From Polyangium sp. 6x1 (GTDB taxonomy: Bacteria; Myxococcota_A; Polyangia; Polyangiales; Polyangiaceae), in assembly GCF_029946515.1 (NCBI RefSeq), contig NZ_JARZHH010000007.1, positions 124,001-188,000 of the forward strand: a stretch of DNA of 64,000 nt. The letters run 5' to 3'. A program made the position numbers and the translations under genes. The notes under the pieces were generated by a model that worked only from the letters and a program-made list of their open reading frames with translations, was not told where the DNA came from and made no database searches. Below, in pieces: positions 52,106 through 60,442 of the stretch (position 1 is its first letter; the number at the start of each line of letters is the position of its first letter).

Positions 52106-52549
52106 ATGGCTCGTATCCTGGTCGTCGAGGACTCCTCTGCGTTCCGGGCGTTCATCCGCGCGGCGCTCGAGGATGCGCCGGGGCTCTTCGCCGCGAGCCC
52201 GGACGACGCGCTCGGCGAGGTGGAGATCGTCGAGGCTGCCAGCGGATTCGACGCGCTGCGCCTCCTGCCGCGCGGGCACTACGACCTCGTGATCACCGAC
52301 ATCAACATGCCGGACATCAACGGGCTCGAGCTCCTCCGGTTCATGCGCGACAGCGAGCGACACCGCAAGGTCGCCACGATCGTCATCTCGACGCAGTCCT
52401 CCGAGAAGGACCGGGCGCGCGGCCTCGCGCTCGGCGCCGACGCGTTCCTCGCGAAGCCCTTCACGGTGGAGGCGCTGCAGCGCGCCATCACGACGATCCT
52501 GCAAGCGCGCAGTTCCCTTCCGGCCGAGAGCAGCGAGGGATCGCGTTGA
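52106..52549 (+). CDS. cheY: CheY-like response regulator, first gene of the Che operon
   Basis: A 147-residue receiver: RILVVEDSSAF at the start, acceptor Asp in LVITDINMPDING, IVISTQSS, and Lys in FLAKPFT. An insert of about ten residues (LFAASPDDALGEV) precedes the second strand and is longer than in enteric CheY. Its stop overlaps the cheA start as TTGA, implying coupled translation and that this is the cognate receiver of the CheA. The output target is unknown. Confidence 0.9.
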   Translation: MARILVVEDSSAFRAFIRAALEDAPGLFAASPDDALGEVEIVEAASGFDALRLLPRGHYDLVITDINMPDINGLELLRFMRDSERHRKVATIVISTQSSEKDRARGLALGADAFLAKPFTVEALQRAITTILQARSSLPAESSEGSR

Positions 52550-54930
52550 CGAGCGAGAGCGAACGCGCGCGCGAGGAGTTCTTCTCCGAGGCGCAGGAGA
52601 TCGTCGAAGGGCTCGGGCGGGATCTGCTCGCGCTCGACGAGGCGCAGAAGTCCGGCCACGTCGACCCGGATCTGATCAACGACGTCTTCCGCGCGGTGCA
52701 CACGCTGAAGGGCCTGGCGGGCCTGTTCGGCGCGACGCGGATGTCGAGCCTCTCGCACAAGCTCGAGGAGCTGCTCGACGATCTGCGCCTCGGCAAGGTC
52801 GACGTCACGGCCCCCGTGCTCGACCTGCTCTTCGCCTCCGTGCAGCTCTACGGCAAGCTGCTCCAGGCCGAGAAAGAGGGCCGCGACCAGCCGATGCCGG
52901 AGCTCGAGAAGCTCCTCGCGCAGCTCGATCGTGGGGCGGGCGCGGGCGGCGCGACGGGCGGCGGCGGGCCGATCATCGACCCGAACCTGCTCGCGGTGCT
53001 CACCGAGTTCGAGGAGCACAAGCTCAAGACGAACATCGCGCAGGGCAACACGCTCTACCGGCTGCGCGTGCGCTTCCAGCTCGCGACGATCGATCAAGGG
53101 CTCGACGAGCTCAAGGCGACCGCGAAGCCGCACGGCGACATCATCACGTACCTGCCCGCCAGCGACGGCGACGACATCGACTCGATCACGCTGGAGATCC
53201 TGATGGGCTCGCGCGCCTCGGCGGCCACGCTGCACAGCGCGCTGAACCACCTCGGCGTGGAGGTCGAGCCGCTTCCGCGGCAGGGCGACGGGCCCGGGCC
53301 TGCGCCTGCGCCCCCGCCGGCCGTCTCCGCCGCCCAGGCGCATCACATCCCCACGCCCACGCCTTCGCCGCCGCCGGTCGCGCCGAGCCACGCGCCGAGC
53401 GCGATGCCGCCGATGGGCCACGTGCCGCTCGACATGACGGCGCCGCACCCCTTCCCGGCGCCGCGCCTCGACGCGGGCGCGAGCATCCCGCCGAAGGCGC
53501 AGGAGCTCGGCACGATCAAGAGCGTCGCGCAGACGGTGCGCGTCGACATCCAGAAGCTCGACGTCTTGATGAACATCGTCGGCGAGCTGTCGATCGTGCG
53601 CACGGAGCTCGAGCGCCTGCTCGAGAAGATGCGCGACGCGCACACGAACCGCGAGCTCCGGATCAACCTGCACCGGCTGCAGCGCGACTTCGAGCGCAAC
53701 GTCATCAGCCTGCGCCGCGGGATCCTCGAGGTCCGCATGGTCCCGCTCGGCCAGGTCTTCGACAAGCTCGCGCGCGTGGCCCGGCAGATCAGCCGCGAGG
53801 CTGGCAAGCAGGTGAACCTCGTCATCACGGGCGCCGAGACCGAGGTCGACAAGCTCATCGTCGAGGAGCTCAGCGATCCGCTCATGCACATGATGCGGAA
53901 CGCGATCGATCACGGCATCGAGGAGCGCGAGATGCGCGAGGCCGTGAACAAGCCCGCCGTCGGCACGATCGCGCTGAACGCGTTCCAGAAGGGCAACCAC
54001 GTCGTCATCGAGATCGAGGACGACGGCAAGGGCATCGACACGGAGCGCCTCCTGGAGAAGGCGATCCGGATGGGCGTCGTGCAGGCGGACGAGGCGCGCA
54101 CGATGAGCCGCCGCGAGGTCCTGAACCTCATCTTCGTGCCCGGCCTCTCGACGAAGAGCTCCGTCAGCGAGATCAGCGGCCGCGGCGTCGGCATGGACGT
54201 CGTCAAGACGAACATCTCGAAGCTCGGCGGCGTGATCGACGTGCAGAGCGAGCCTGGCATCGGCACGAAGTTCACGGTGACCCTGCCGATCACGCTGGCG
54301 ATCATCAGCGCCCTCATCGTGAAGGTGAGCGACCAGCAGTTCGCCATCCCGCTGGCGAACGTGCAGGAGGCCGTCTGGCTCGACACCGAGGCGGTGCGCG
54401 TGATCGACGGCCGCGAGGCCGTGACCCTGCGCGGCAGCACGCTGCAGCTCTGCTACCTGGGTCGCCTCTTCGGCCTCGCCGACACGCCGGACTCGAGCGG
54501 CACCGGCCCCTTCGGCTCGGGGTTCGACGTGCCTCCGATGGGCCATGCCGGCGGCGTGCCGCCGCGCGGCTCGTTGCGCAGCGAGAGCATCCGCCAGGAC
54601 TACGCGGCCGCGGCCTTCCCGTATCGCCCGGCGGGAAGCTCTTCGCCTTCCGCGCGGACCGCGCTCGCGCCGCGGCAGAAGCGCAGGTTCATCGTCGTCA
54701 CCGCGGTCGGCACGCGCCGCCTCGGCCTCGTCGTCGACTCGCTCGTGGGCGAGCAGGACGTCGTCATCAAGGGCCTCGGCCCGAGCCTCAAGAACGTCGC
54801 GGGCTTCGCGGGCGCGACGCAGCTCGCGGACCAGCGGATCGCGCTCGTGCTCGACGCGCCCGCGCTCGTCGAGGAGATGTTCGCGCACGCGGATCGTGGC
54901 CGCATGCACGGAGGGACCCATGGCTTCTAA
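52546..54930 (+). CDS. cheA: Chemosensory histidine kinase CheA
   Basis: A 794-residue CheA. P1 (1-110) holds His52 in RAVHTLKGLAGLFGA. A P2-like region is weakly conserved; a Pro/Ala linker covers about 245-320. P3 dimerisation lies at about 320-410. The P4 ATPase has MHMMRNAIDHGIE, DDGKGID and GRGVGMDVV. The P5 CheW-like domain begins near 580 but is interrupted by about 70 low-complexity residues (about 645-715) before resuming at RRFIVVTAVGTRRLGLVVD. There is no fused receiver. The start is TTG overlapping the cheY stop, and the 3' end overlaps cheW by 11 bp. Confidence 0.95.
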   Translation: MTSESERAREEFFSEAQEIVEGLGRDLLALDEAQKSGHVDPDLINDVFRAVHTLKGLAGLFGATRMSSLSHKLEELLDDLRLGKVDVTAPVLDLLFASVQLYGKLLQAEKEGRDQPMPELEKLLAQLDRGAGAGGATGGGGPIIDPNLLAVLTEFEEHKLKTNIAQGNTLYRLRVRFQLATIDQGLDELKATAKPHGDIITYLPASDGDDIDSITLEILMGSRASAATLHSALNHLGVEVEPLPRQGDGPGPAPAPPPAVSAAQAHHIPTPTPSPPPVAPSHAPSAMPPMGHVPLDMTAPHPFPAPRLDAGASIPPKAQELGTIKSVAQTVRVDIQKLDVLMNIVGELSIVRTELERLLEKMRDAHTNRELRINLHRLQRDFERNVISLRRGILEVRMVPLGQVFDKLARVARQISREAGKQVNLVITGAETEVDKLIVEELSDPLMHMMRNAIDHGIEEREMREAVNKPAVGTIALNAFQKGNHVVIEIEDDGKGIDTERLLEKAIRMGVVQADEARTMSRREVLNLIFVPGLSTKSSVSEISGRGVGMDVVKTNISKLGGVIDVQSEPGIGTKFTVTLPITLAIISALIVKVSDQQFAIPLANVQEAVWLDTEAVRVIDGREAVTLRGSTLQLCYLGRLFGLADTPDSSGTGPFGSGFDVPPMGHAGGVPPRGSLRSESIRQDYAAAAFPYRPAGSSSPSARTALAPRQKRRFIVVTAVGTRRLGLVVDSLVGEQDVVIKGLGPSLKNVAGFAGATQLADQRIALVLDAPALVEEMFAHADRGRMHGGTHGF

Positions 54931-55498
54931 CCTGGCCCGCCGCACGTCCTCCGCGGTGGTCCCCGCCGCGGGCGTCAAGCGCAAGAAGGCGCAGCGCGAT
55001 CGCGGCCCGATCACCGAGTACCTCGCGTTCCGCCTCGCGGGCGACGTCTACGCCGCGCCCGTCTCGATCATCCGCGAGATCCTGAAGCTCCACCCGCTCA
55101 CGCCCGTGCCGCGCGCGCCCTCGTCGATCATGGGCATCATCAGCGTGCGCGGGCAGCTCGTCACGGTGATCGACCTGCGCCGCCGCCTGCGCCTCGCCGA
55201 GGGGCCCGTCACGAGCAAGGCGCGCATCCTGCTCGTCGATCCGATGGGCCTGGAGCTGCTCGGCCTCTACGTCGACGAGGTCCTCCAGGTCTATCGCCTC
55301 GCCGACAGCGAGATCGAGCATACGGCCACGGCGCTCGGCGGCGAGGTCGCGAGCTACATCGCGGGCATCGCGCGGCCCGCACAGGCGCAGGCGCCCGCGC
55401 AGGAGGGGAAGGGGGTCGCGCTGAAGAGCGTCGGCGTCGTTCGCCAGAACGCGTCCGTGATCATCCTGCTCGATTTGAAGGTGGTGCTTTCGTCCTGA
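54920..55498 (+). CDS. cheW: Chemosensory coupling protein CheW (first)
   Basis: A 192-residue CheW-fold adaptor with a basic N-terminal extension of about 30 residues. The core has EYLAFRLAGDVYAAPVSIIREILKL, VPRAPSSIMGIISVRGQLVTVIDLRRRL, GLELLGLYVDEVLQVYRL and a C-terminal SVIILLDLKVVL. An insert of Ala/Gln residues (ARPAQAQAPAQEG) sits in the last third. It would bridge receptors to CheA. The ATG with GGAGGGA upstream overlaps the cheA end. Confidence 0.93.
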   Translation: MASNLARRTSSAVVPAAGVKRKKAQRDRGPITEYLAFRLAGDVYAAPVSIIREILKLHPLTPVPRAPSSIMGIISVRGQLVTVIDLRRRLRLAEGPVTSKARILLVDPMGLELLGLYVDEVLQVYRLADSEIEHTATALGGEVASYIAGIARPAQAQAPAQEGKGVALKSVGVVRQNASVIILLDLKVVLSS

Positions 55499-55531
55499 CG
55501 GACCGCCGTTCGGGAGAGACGGACCCAGCAG

Positions 55532-56026
55532 ATGCCCGACTATGGCCAGAGACACCGCGCCGATCCCCAGAAGAGCCTCGTCGGCTTCGTCGTGGGCGAC
55601 GTGCACTACGCGATCGGGATCGGCCAGGTGCGCGAGATCGTGAACCCCTTGCCGGTCACGCCGCTCCCGCACACCCCGCCCGAGGTCTCGGGCGTGGCCG
55701 ATCACCGCGGCGACGTCGTGCCCGTCCTCGATCTGCGCATCCGCTTCGGCTTGCCGCCCACCGAGCCGACCCGCTCGACGAAGTGGATCCTCGTCGACGC
55801 CGGTGTGCGCATGGTCGGCCTCGTCGTCGACGCCGTCTCCGAGGTCTTCGGCACCGGCGCCGACGAGATCCGCCCGACGCCTCCCGTCGGCGGAGGCCGT
55901 GATTTGCGAGGCATCTCGGGCGTCACGAACCACAACGGCTTGCTCGTCTTCGTGCTCGATACGAAGCGGTTCACGGAGATCGTCGACGACATCGCCGATG
56001 TCCTGCCGCCGCTGGACGACTTTTGA
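55532..56026 (+). CDS. cheW: Chemosensory coupling protein CheW (second)
   Basis: A second, shorter CheW-type protein (164 residues), divergent from the first: LVGFVVGDVHYAIGIGQVREIVNP, PLPHTPPEVSGVADHRGDVVPVLDLRIRFG, RMVGLVVDAVSEVFG and GLLVFVLDTKRF. It begins 33 bp after the first cheW. Two CheW proteins in one operon suggest coupling to different receptors or signalling-array heterogeneity. No receptor gene occurs in the window. Confidence 0.92.
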   Translation: MPDYGQRHRADPQKSLVGFVVGDVHYAIGIGQVREIVNPLPVTPLPHTPPEVSGVADHRGDVVPVLDLRIRFGLPPTEPTRSTKWILVDAGVRMVGLVVDAVSEVFGTGADEIRPTPPVGGGRDLRGISGVTNHNGLLVFVLDTKRFTEIVDDIADVLPPLDDF

Positions 56027-56036
56027 GGAGCGCGCC

Positions 56037-58247
56037 GTGACCCCCCCTTCGATCCCTTTCGTCTCGCCTGCGCTGATCGAAGCCGCCCTCGACGCCGCGG
56101 ACGCCGAGGAGCGCCGCCAGGCCACCTCCCTCGCCGCGGAGCTGCCGCTCTACGACGCGCTCCCGCTCCTCGTCCGCGCGCTCGGCGACACCGACTGGCG
56201 CGTCCGCAAGGAGGCCACGTACGCCGCGCGCGCCTTCATCCCCGCGCCGAGCCTCATCGCGGCCATGGTCAAGACCTTCGAGCCCTGCGACAACGTGGGC
56301 CTGCGCAACGCCGCGATCGAGGTCCTCGCGAACTGCGGCAGCGCCGCGACCGCGCCCCTCGAAGCCTCGCTCGCGCGCCTCGACGCTGACGGCCGCAAGC
56401 TCGCCGTCCAGGCCCTCGGCTACACGCGCGACCCGCACGCCCTCGTCGTCCTCGAGCGCTCGCTGCGCGACCCCGACGAGAACGTCCGCCAGGGCGCCGT
56501 CGAGGCCATCGCGCAGCTCGGTCCGATCGCGCCCGTCGAGGTCCAGCGCCTCCTCTTCCGTTGCCTCGACAGCGCCGATCCTTTCGCCAGGCTCGCCGCG
56601 CTCGAAGGCCTCAACGCCCTCGGCGCCGTGATCCCCTGGGAGCGCCTCGCGCCGCTCCTCGAGCACCCTTCCCTGCGCTCCGCGGCCCTCTCGGCCGCCG
56701 CCGCTTCCGACAGCCCCGCGGCCGCGAAGGCGCTCGCCCGCATGCTCCACAAGGCGCGCGGCGGCACCTTCCTGCAGGCCATCACCGCGCTCGCGCGCCT
56801 CGCCGAAGGCCCGCTCCTGCCCGCCGTCACCGAGGCCCTCGCCGCCGAAGGCCCCGAGCTCGGCGAGCGCCTCGTGCGCGTCGCCACGGCCGAGGGCGCC
56901 GATTCGCCGCACCAGCGCGCCATGGCGCTCCTCCTCGCTGCGGTCGCGCGCGCGCCCGGCGTCGTCGACGCGGCGGCCGCCGCGCTCGCCGAGGAGACCT
57001 TCACGGAACAGGCCGAACGCGCCCTCTTCCTCCTCGGCCCCGCCGCGTTGCCCGGCCTCGTCGCGCGCATCGCGCCCGAACAAGGCGCGACGCCGCTCGT
57101 CGCCGACGTCCGCGCCGCCCTCATCGAGGTCGCCGCCGGCATCGCCCTCGCGCCCGGCGCGCCCGAGCGACCGACGGCGCTGCTCGAAGCCCTGCGCAAG
57201 GCCGCGTTCGACGACGAGCGCCGCGTCGCGACGAGCGCCCTCTTCGCCCTCTCGAAGCTCGGCGCCGAGGAAGACCTCACGCTCGCCGCGCGCCTCGTCG
57301 CCTCGCCGATCCGCCCGGTCGCTCATGCGGCCGAAGGCGCGCTCGCCTCGCTCGCGACCCGCCACGAGAAGGCCGCGCGTGCGCTCGGCGACAGCCTCGT
57401 CCACGGCCCCGGCGACGACGCCTTCGCCGCCGCGATCCTCCTCGGCGCCCTCGCGGCCACGCGCAGCAAATCGAGCCCGCCTCCGTCGCCCGGCGACCTC
57501 GGCTTCCTCGCGCGCGCCGCCGCGGCCGAGGACGTACGCACGCGCCGCGCCGCCATCGGCGCTGTCGCCGAGATCGGCGGCGACTCTGCGCTCGACGTCC
57601 TCTCGCTCGCGCTCGCCGACGAAGAACGCGAGGTCCAGCTCGCTGCGGCGCGCGCGCTCGGCTACCTCGGCGCGGCGGCGCGGCGACGCGAGACCTCGCC
57701 GGACGCGCACGAGACCCCGAGCCTCCGCACCATCCTCGACATCGCGGGCCGCTCCATGGATGCCGAGCTCGTCGCCACCGCGATCCGCGCGCTCGGCGAG
57801 GCCCTCTCCACGATCCCGCCCGAGGCCGCGGGGCGCGCTGCGGCCACGCTCATCGACGCCCTCGGGCCGCTCGCCCGCGAGGCCGAGGCCGTCGTCGCGA
57901 TCGCCGCGGCCGAGGCCATCGGGCGCCTGCGCTGGGGCACGCTGGGTAGGCAGGCGGCCCTCGTCGCGGCGCTCGATCACCCTGATCCGGCTGTCGTCAA
58001 GGCGGCGCTGCTCAAGGTCGAGACGAGCGGCCCCGATGGCGAAGCGCTCCTCCGTTGCCTCGACCATCCCTCGCCCGACGTCCGGCTCCTCGCGGCCGAG
58101 ACGATCGCGGCGAGCGACAACTCGACCTTGCGCGAGCGCCTGGCGCAGCGCGCGTCGCACGAGCTCGATCGGGACGTCCGCGACACCCTCGAGGGCGCGC
58201 TCTCGTCGATCCGTTGGCGGGGAGAAAGGGGTTTCTTCGGGTCGTGA
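56037..58247 (+). CDS. Large HEAT-repeat (PBS-lyase-type) protein in the Che operon
   Basis: A 736-residue all-helical protein made of HEAT/PBS-lyase-like repeats, about 31-37 residues each, e.g. LPLLVRALGDTDWRVRKEATYAARAF, LVVLERSLRDPDENVRQGAVEAIAQLG and VLSLALADEEREVQLAAARALGYLG. No signal peptide or catalytic residue is seen. The start is GTG 56037 with GAGGAG upstream, 10 bp after cheW; its stop overlaps the cheR ATG as TGATG. Position inside the operon implies a scaffold or adaptor role; a HEAT-type protein is also linked to a Myxococcus Che system as I recall, which I could not check. Confidence 0.88.
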   Translation: MTPPSIPFVSPALIEAALDAADAEERRQATSLAAELPLYDALPLLVRALGDTDWRVRKEATYAARAFIPAPSLIAAMVKTFEPCDNVGLRNAAIEVLANCGSAATAPLEASLARLDADGRKLAVQALGYTRDPHALVVLERSLRDPDENVRQGAVEAIAQLGPIAPVEVQRLLFRCLDSADPFARLAALEGLNALGAVIPWERLAPLLEHPSLRSAALSAAAASDSPAAAKALARMLHKARGGTFLQAITALARLAEGPLLPAVTEALAAEGPELGERLVRVATAEGADSPHQRAMALLLAAVARAPGVVDAAAAALAEETFTEQAERALFLLGPAALPGLVARIAPEQGATPLVADVRAALIEVAAGIALAPGAPERPTALLEALRKAAFDDERRVATSALFALSKLGAEEDLTLAARLVASPIRPVAHAAEGALASLATRHEKAARALGDSLVHGPGDDAFAAAILLGALAATRSKSSPPPSPGDLGFLARAAAAEDVRTRRAAIGAVAEIGGDSALDVLSLALADEEREVQLAAARALGYLGAAARRRETSPDAHETPSLRTILDIAGRSMDAELVATAIRALGEALSTIPPEAAGRAAATLIDALGPLAREAEAVVAIAAAEAIGRLRWGTLGRQAALVAALDHPDPAVVKAALLKVETSGPDGEALLRCLDHPSPDVRLLAAETIAASDNSTLRERLAQRASHELDRDVRDTLEGALSSIRWRGERGFFGS

Positions 58248-59149
58248 TGCGCTTCCCGGATGAGATCCGCCTCGCGCCGGACGAGTTCCGCCTCTTGCGG
58301 GATCTCATCAACCAGCATTGCGGCATCTCGCTGAGCCCCGAGCAGCGCCCGGTCATCGAGCGGCGCTTGCGCGAGCGCCTCAGCGTGCATGGCTTGCACT
58401 CGTTCGGCGAGTACTACCAGCTCCTCCGCTCGCCGGATCGGGGCCGTGCGGAGCTCGACGAAGCGCTGGATCTCGTCACGATCAACGAGACCTATTTCTA
58501 CCGCGAAGACTACCAGCTCACGGCGCTGCGCACCGAGCTCTTCCCGATGCTCCGCCGCCCGCCGCTGAGCCGCGAGAGCCTCTCCATCTGGAGCGCGGGC
58601 TGCTCCACGGGCGAGGAGGTCTACTCCATCGCCATCACGGCCAGGGAGGCCGGTTTGTCCGGCCGCCGCGACGTCCGCATCTTCGGCAGCGACATCTCGC
58701 GCCGCTGCGTGGCCCACGCGCGCCGCGGCGTCTACGGATCCTCGTCGTTTCGCGCGATTCCCGTCGATCTCAAGCGGAAGTACTTCGTCGAGAAGCCCGA
58801 CGGCATGCACGTGCAGGACGACCTCCGGGCGTGGTGCCATTTCGGACACCTGAACCTGCTCGATCCGGTCCGCGCCTCGGTCGTCGGCCGCGTCGACATC
58901 ATTTTCTGCCGCAACGTTCTCATCTACTTCGACGACGTGTCGCGCCGCCGCGTGATCGACATGTTTTACGAGCGACTCCTGCCGGGCGGCTTCTTGCTCC
59001 TCGGCCACTCGGAGTCGCTCCTCAACGTCTCGACCGCGTTCGAGCTCGTGCATTTGCGCGACGACCTCGTCTATCGAAAGCCCATCACGGCCTCGCGGTT
59101 CGTCCCGGGGGGTTTGGACGGCGGAACGCTCGGATCGGGGAAGCCATGA
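58247..59149 (+). CDS. cheR: Chemoreceptor methyltransferase CheR
   Basis: CheR methylates receptor glutamates using SAM. The 300-residue protein has the N-terminal helical domain (FRLLRDLINQHCGISLSPEQRPVIERRLRERL), TINETYFYRE, the SAM site WSAGCSTGEEVYSIAI, FGSDISRRCVAHARRGVY, DIIFCRNVLIYFD and LLPGGFLLLGHSESL. Its presence shows that the system works with methyl-accepting receptors although none is encoded here. ATG 58247 shares one base with the HEAT-gene stop. Confidence 0.96.
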   Translation: MRFPDEIRLAPDEFRLLRDLINQHCGISLSPEQRPVIERRLRERLSVHGLHSFGEYYQLLRSPDRGRAELDEALDLVTINETYFYREDYQLTALRTELFPMLRRPPLSRESLSIWSAGCSTGEEVYSIAITAREAGLSGRRDVRIFGSDISRRCVAHARRGVYGSSSFRAIPVDLKRKYFVEKPDGMHVQDDLRAWCHFGHLNLLDPVRASVVGRVDIIFCRNVLIYFDDVSRRRVIDMFYERLLPGGFLLLGHSESLLNVSTAFELVHLRDDLVYRKPITASRFVPGGLDGGTLGSGKP

Positions 59150-59190
59150 GCACTTCGGCAAGGGATGCAGCAGAGGTGAAACGGTGGTGA
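59146..59190 (+). CDS. Possible 14-codon coupling ORF between cheR and cheB
   Basis: ATG at 59146 overlaps the cheR stop as ATGA and opens a frame of 14 codons (MSTSARDAAEVKRW) that ends with TGA at 59188-59190, overlapping the cheB GTG start at 59184. It would hand ribosomes from cheR to cheB without a gap. It may be only a coupling device with no peptide function, or chance. Confidence 0.35.
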   Translation: MSTSARDAAEVKRW

Positions 59191-60296
59191 AGGCCGGTCC
59201 GCTGCGGGTACTCGTCGTCGACGACTCCGCCTACAACCGAAGGAACATCGCCGACATCCTCACCGGCAGCGACGAGGTCGAGGTCGTCGGCAAGGCGGGC
59301 GACGGCGAGGAGGCGCTGCGCCTCGCGTTGAGCCTCAAGCCGGACGTCATCACGCTCGACCTCGAGATGCCGAAGATGGACGGTTTTACCTTCCTTCGCA
59401 TCTTGATGGTCCGGCAGCCGACGCCCGTGATCGTGGTGTCGAGCTACAGCCACAAGGAGAACGTCTTCAAGGCCCTCGAGCTCGGCGCCGTCGACTTCGT
59501 CGCAAAGCCGACCCAGAGGCTCGCGCCCGACGCCTCTTTGCGCCGCGAGATCCTCCAGAAGGTCCTGCTCGTCCGCTACCTGCGCCCGCTCGCGGCCGTG
59601 AGCCAGCGGAACAGCGCCATCCCTCCGCTCCCGCGCTCCACGGCCACGCCGCCGGTCCTCTCCACGGCGCAGCCCGAGCAGCCGAGCACGCGCTCGACCA
59701 CGAACATCGCGGCGCGCTTCATCGTCGGCATCGGCTCCTCGACGGGGGGTCCGACGGCGCTGCTCGAGATCCTGAGCCGCGTCCCCGAGAAGTTTGCCGG
59801 GGCGATCCTCATCGCCCAGCACATGCCGGAGAAGTTCACGCGCACCTTCGCCGAGCGCCTCGACAGGAAGAGCGCGATCCGCGTGACGGAGGCCGTCGAC
59901 GGCGACATCGTCACCGCGCGCCGCGCCTTCATTTGCCCTGGCAAGAACTGCATGGAGGCGGTCGTCTCACAGGGCCCGAGTGGCCTCGGCTGGAACGAGA
60001 TCCGCCTGCGCGTCGGCCCTCCATCGCAGCACGACCGCTACATCCCGAGCGCCGACCGCCTCCTTCGCAGCCTCGCGCCTGTCGGCTCGCGCGCGTACGG
60101 CGTCATCCTCACGGGCATGGGCGACGACGGCGTGGCCGGGGCCCGCGCGATCCGCGCCGGCGGCGGCACGATCATCGCGGAAAGCGAGGAGACCGCAGTC
60201 GTCTACGGCATGCCGCGCGCGGCGGTGAAGGCCGGCGTGGTGAACGAGGTCATGGGGCTGCCGCAGATCGTCGACTGGGTGGCGCAGTTGTCCTAG
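59184..60296 (+). CDS. cheB: Chemoreceptor methylesterase/deamidase CheB
   Basis: A 370-residue response regulator with esterase output. The receiver (about 8-125) has VLVVDDSAYNRR, acceptor Asp59 in ITLDLEMPKMDG, VSSYS and FVAKPT. After a Pro/Thr-rich linker the methylesterase domain (about 185-370) shows the catalytic triad: Ser in GIGSSTGGPTAL, His in IAQHMPEKFT and Asp in LTGMGDDGVAGA. The start is GTG 59184 or the following GTG 59187. It ends the operon; a hairpin of the GGGGGCTCC type follows directly. Confidence 0.95.
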   Translation: MVKAGPLRVLVVDDSAYNRRNIADILTGSDEVEVVGKAGDGEEALRLALSLKPDVITLDLEMPKMDGFTFLRILMVRQPTPVIVVSSYSHKENVFKALELGAVDFVAKPTQRLAPDASLRREILQKVLLVRYLRPLAAVSQRNSAIPPLPRSTATPPVLSTAQPEQPSTRSTTNIAARFIVGIGSSTGGPTALLEILSRVPEKFAGAILIAQHMPEKFTRTFAERLDRKSAIRVTEAVDGDIVTARRAFICPGKNCMEAVVSQGPSGLGWNEIRLRVGPPSQHDRYIPSADRLLRSLAPVGSRAYGVILTGMGDDGVAGARAIRAGGGTIIAESEETAVVYGMPRAAVKAGVVNEVMGLPQIVDWVAQLS

Positions 60297-60341
60297 GTGG
60301 GGGGCTCCGGTCGTCCCTTCGGTCCTTCCTCTGCCCCCCAC
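60297..60341 (+). terminator. GGGGGCTCC...TCTGCCCCC-type hairpin behind cheB
   Basis: GTGGGGGGC (60297-60305) pairs with GCCCCCCAC (60333-60341) immediately after the cheB stop, followed by ACCCCCG. The arms and inner flanks (GGGGGCTCCG, TCTGCCCCC) match the hairpin at 17808-17841 behind the AstA-like gene, while the loop differs. Confidence 0.6.
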
Positions 60342-60442
60342 ACCCCCGCGGGTCTCGCTCGTTGACGCGGCTTCCGCGCAGGCTTCCGCGCCGCGCGAAA
60401 GTTGACCCCGCGTCCCCACCGTGAGACACCGGCCCTCGGGTC

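Noticed and set aside
52279-55014. Long minus-strand frame opposite cheA
   Set aside because: Plus-strand CheA has all kinase boxes; the opposite frame is Arg/Asp/Leu-rich without motif.
55971-58160. Long minus-strand frame opposite the HEAT gene
   Set aside because: It is Arg/Gly-rich and lacks any family feature, while the plus strand has regular HEAT repeats and operon overlaps.
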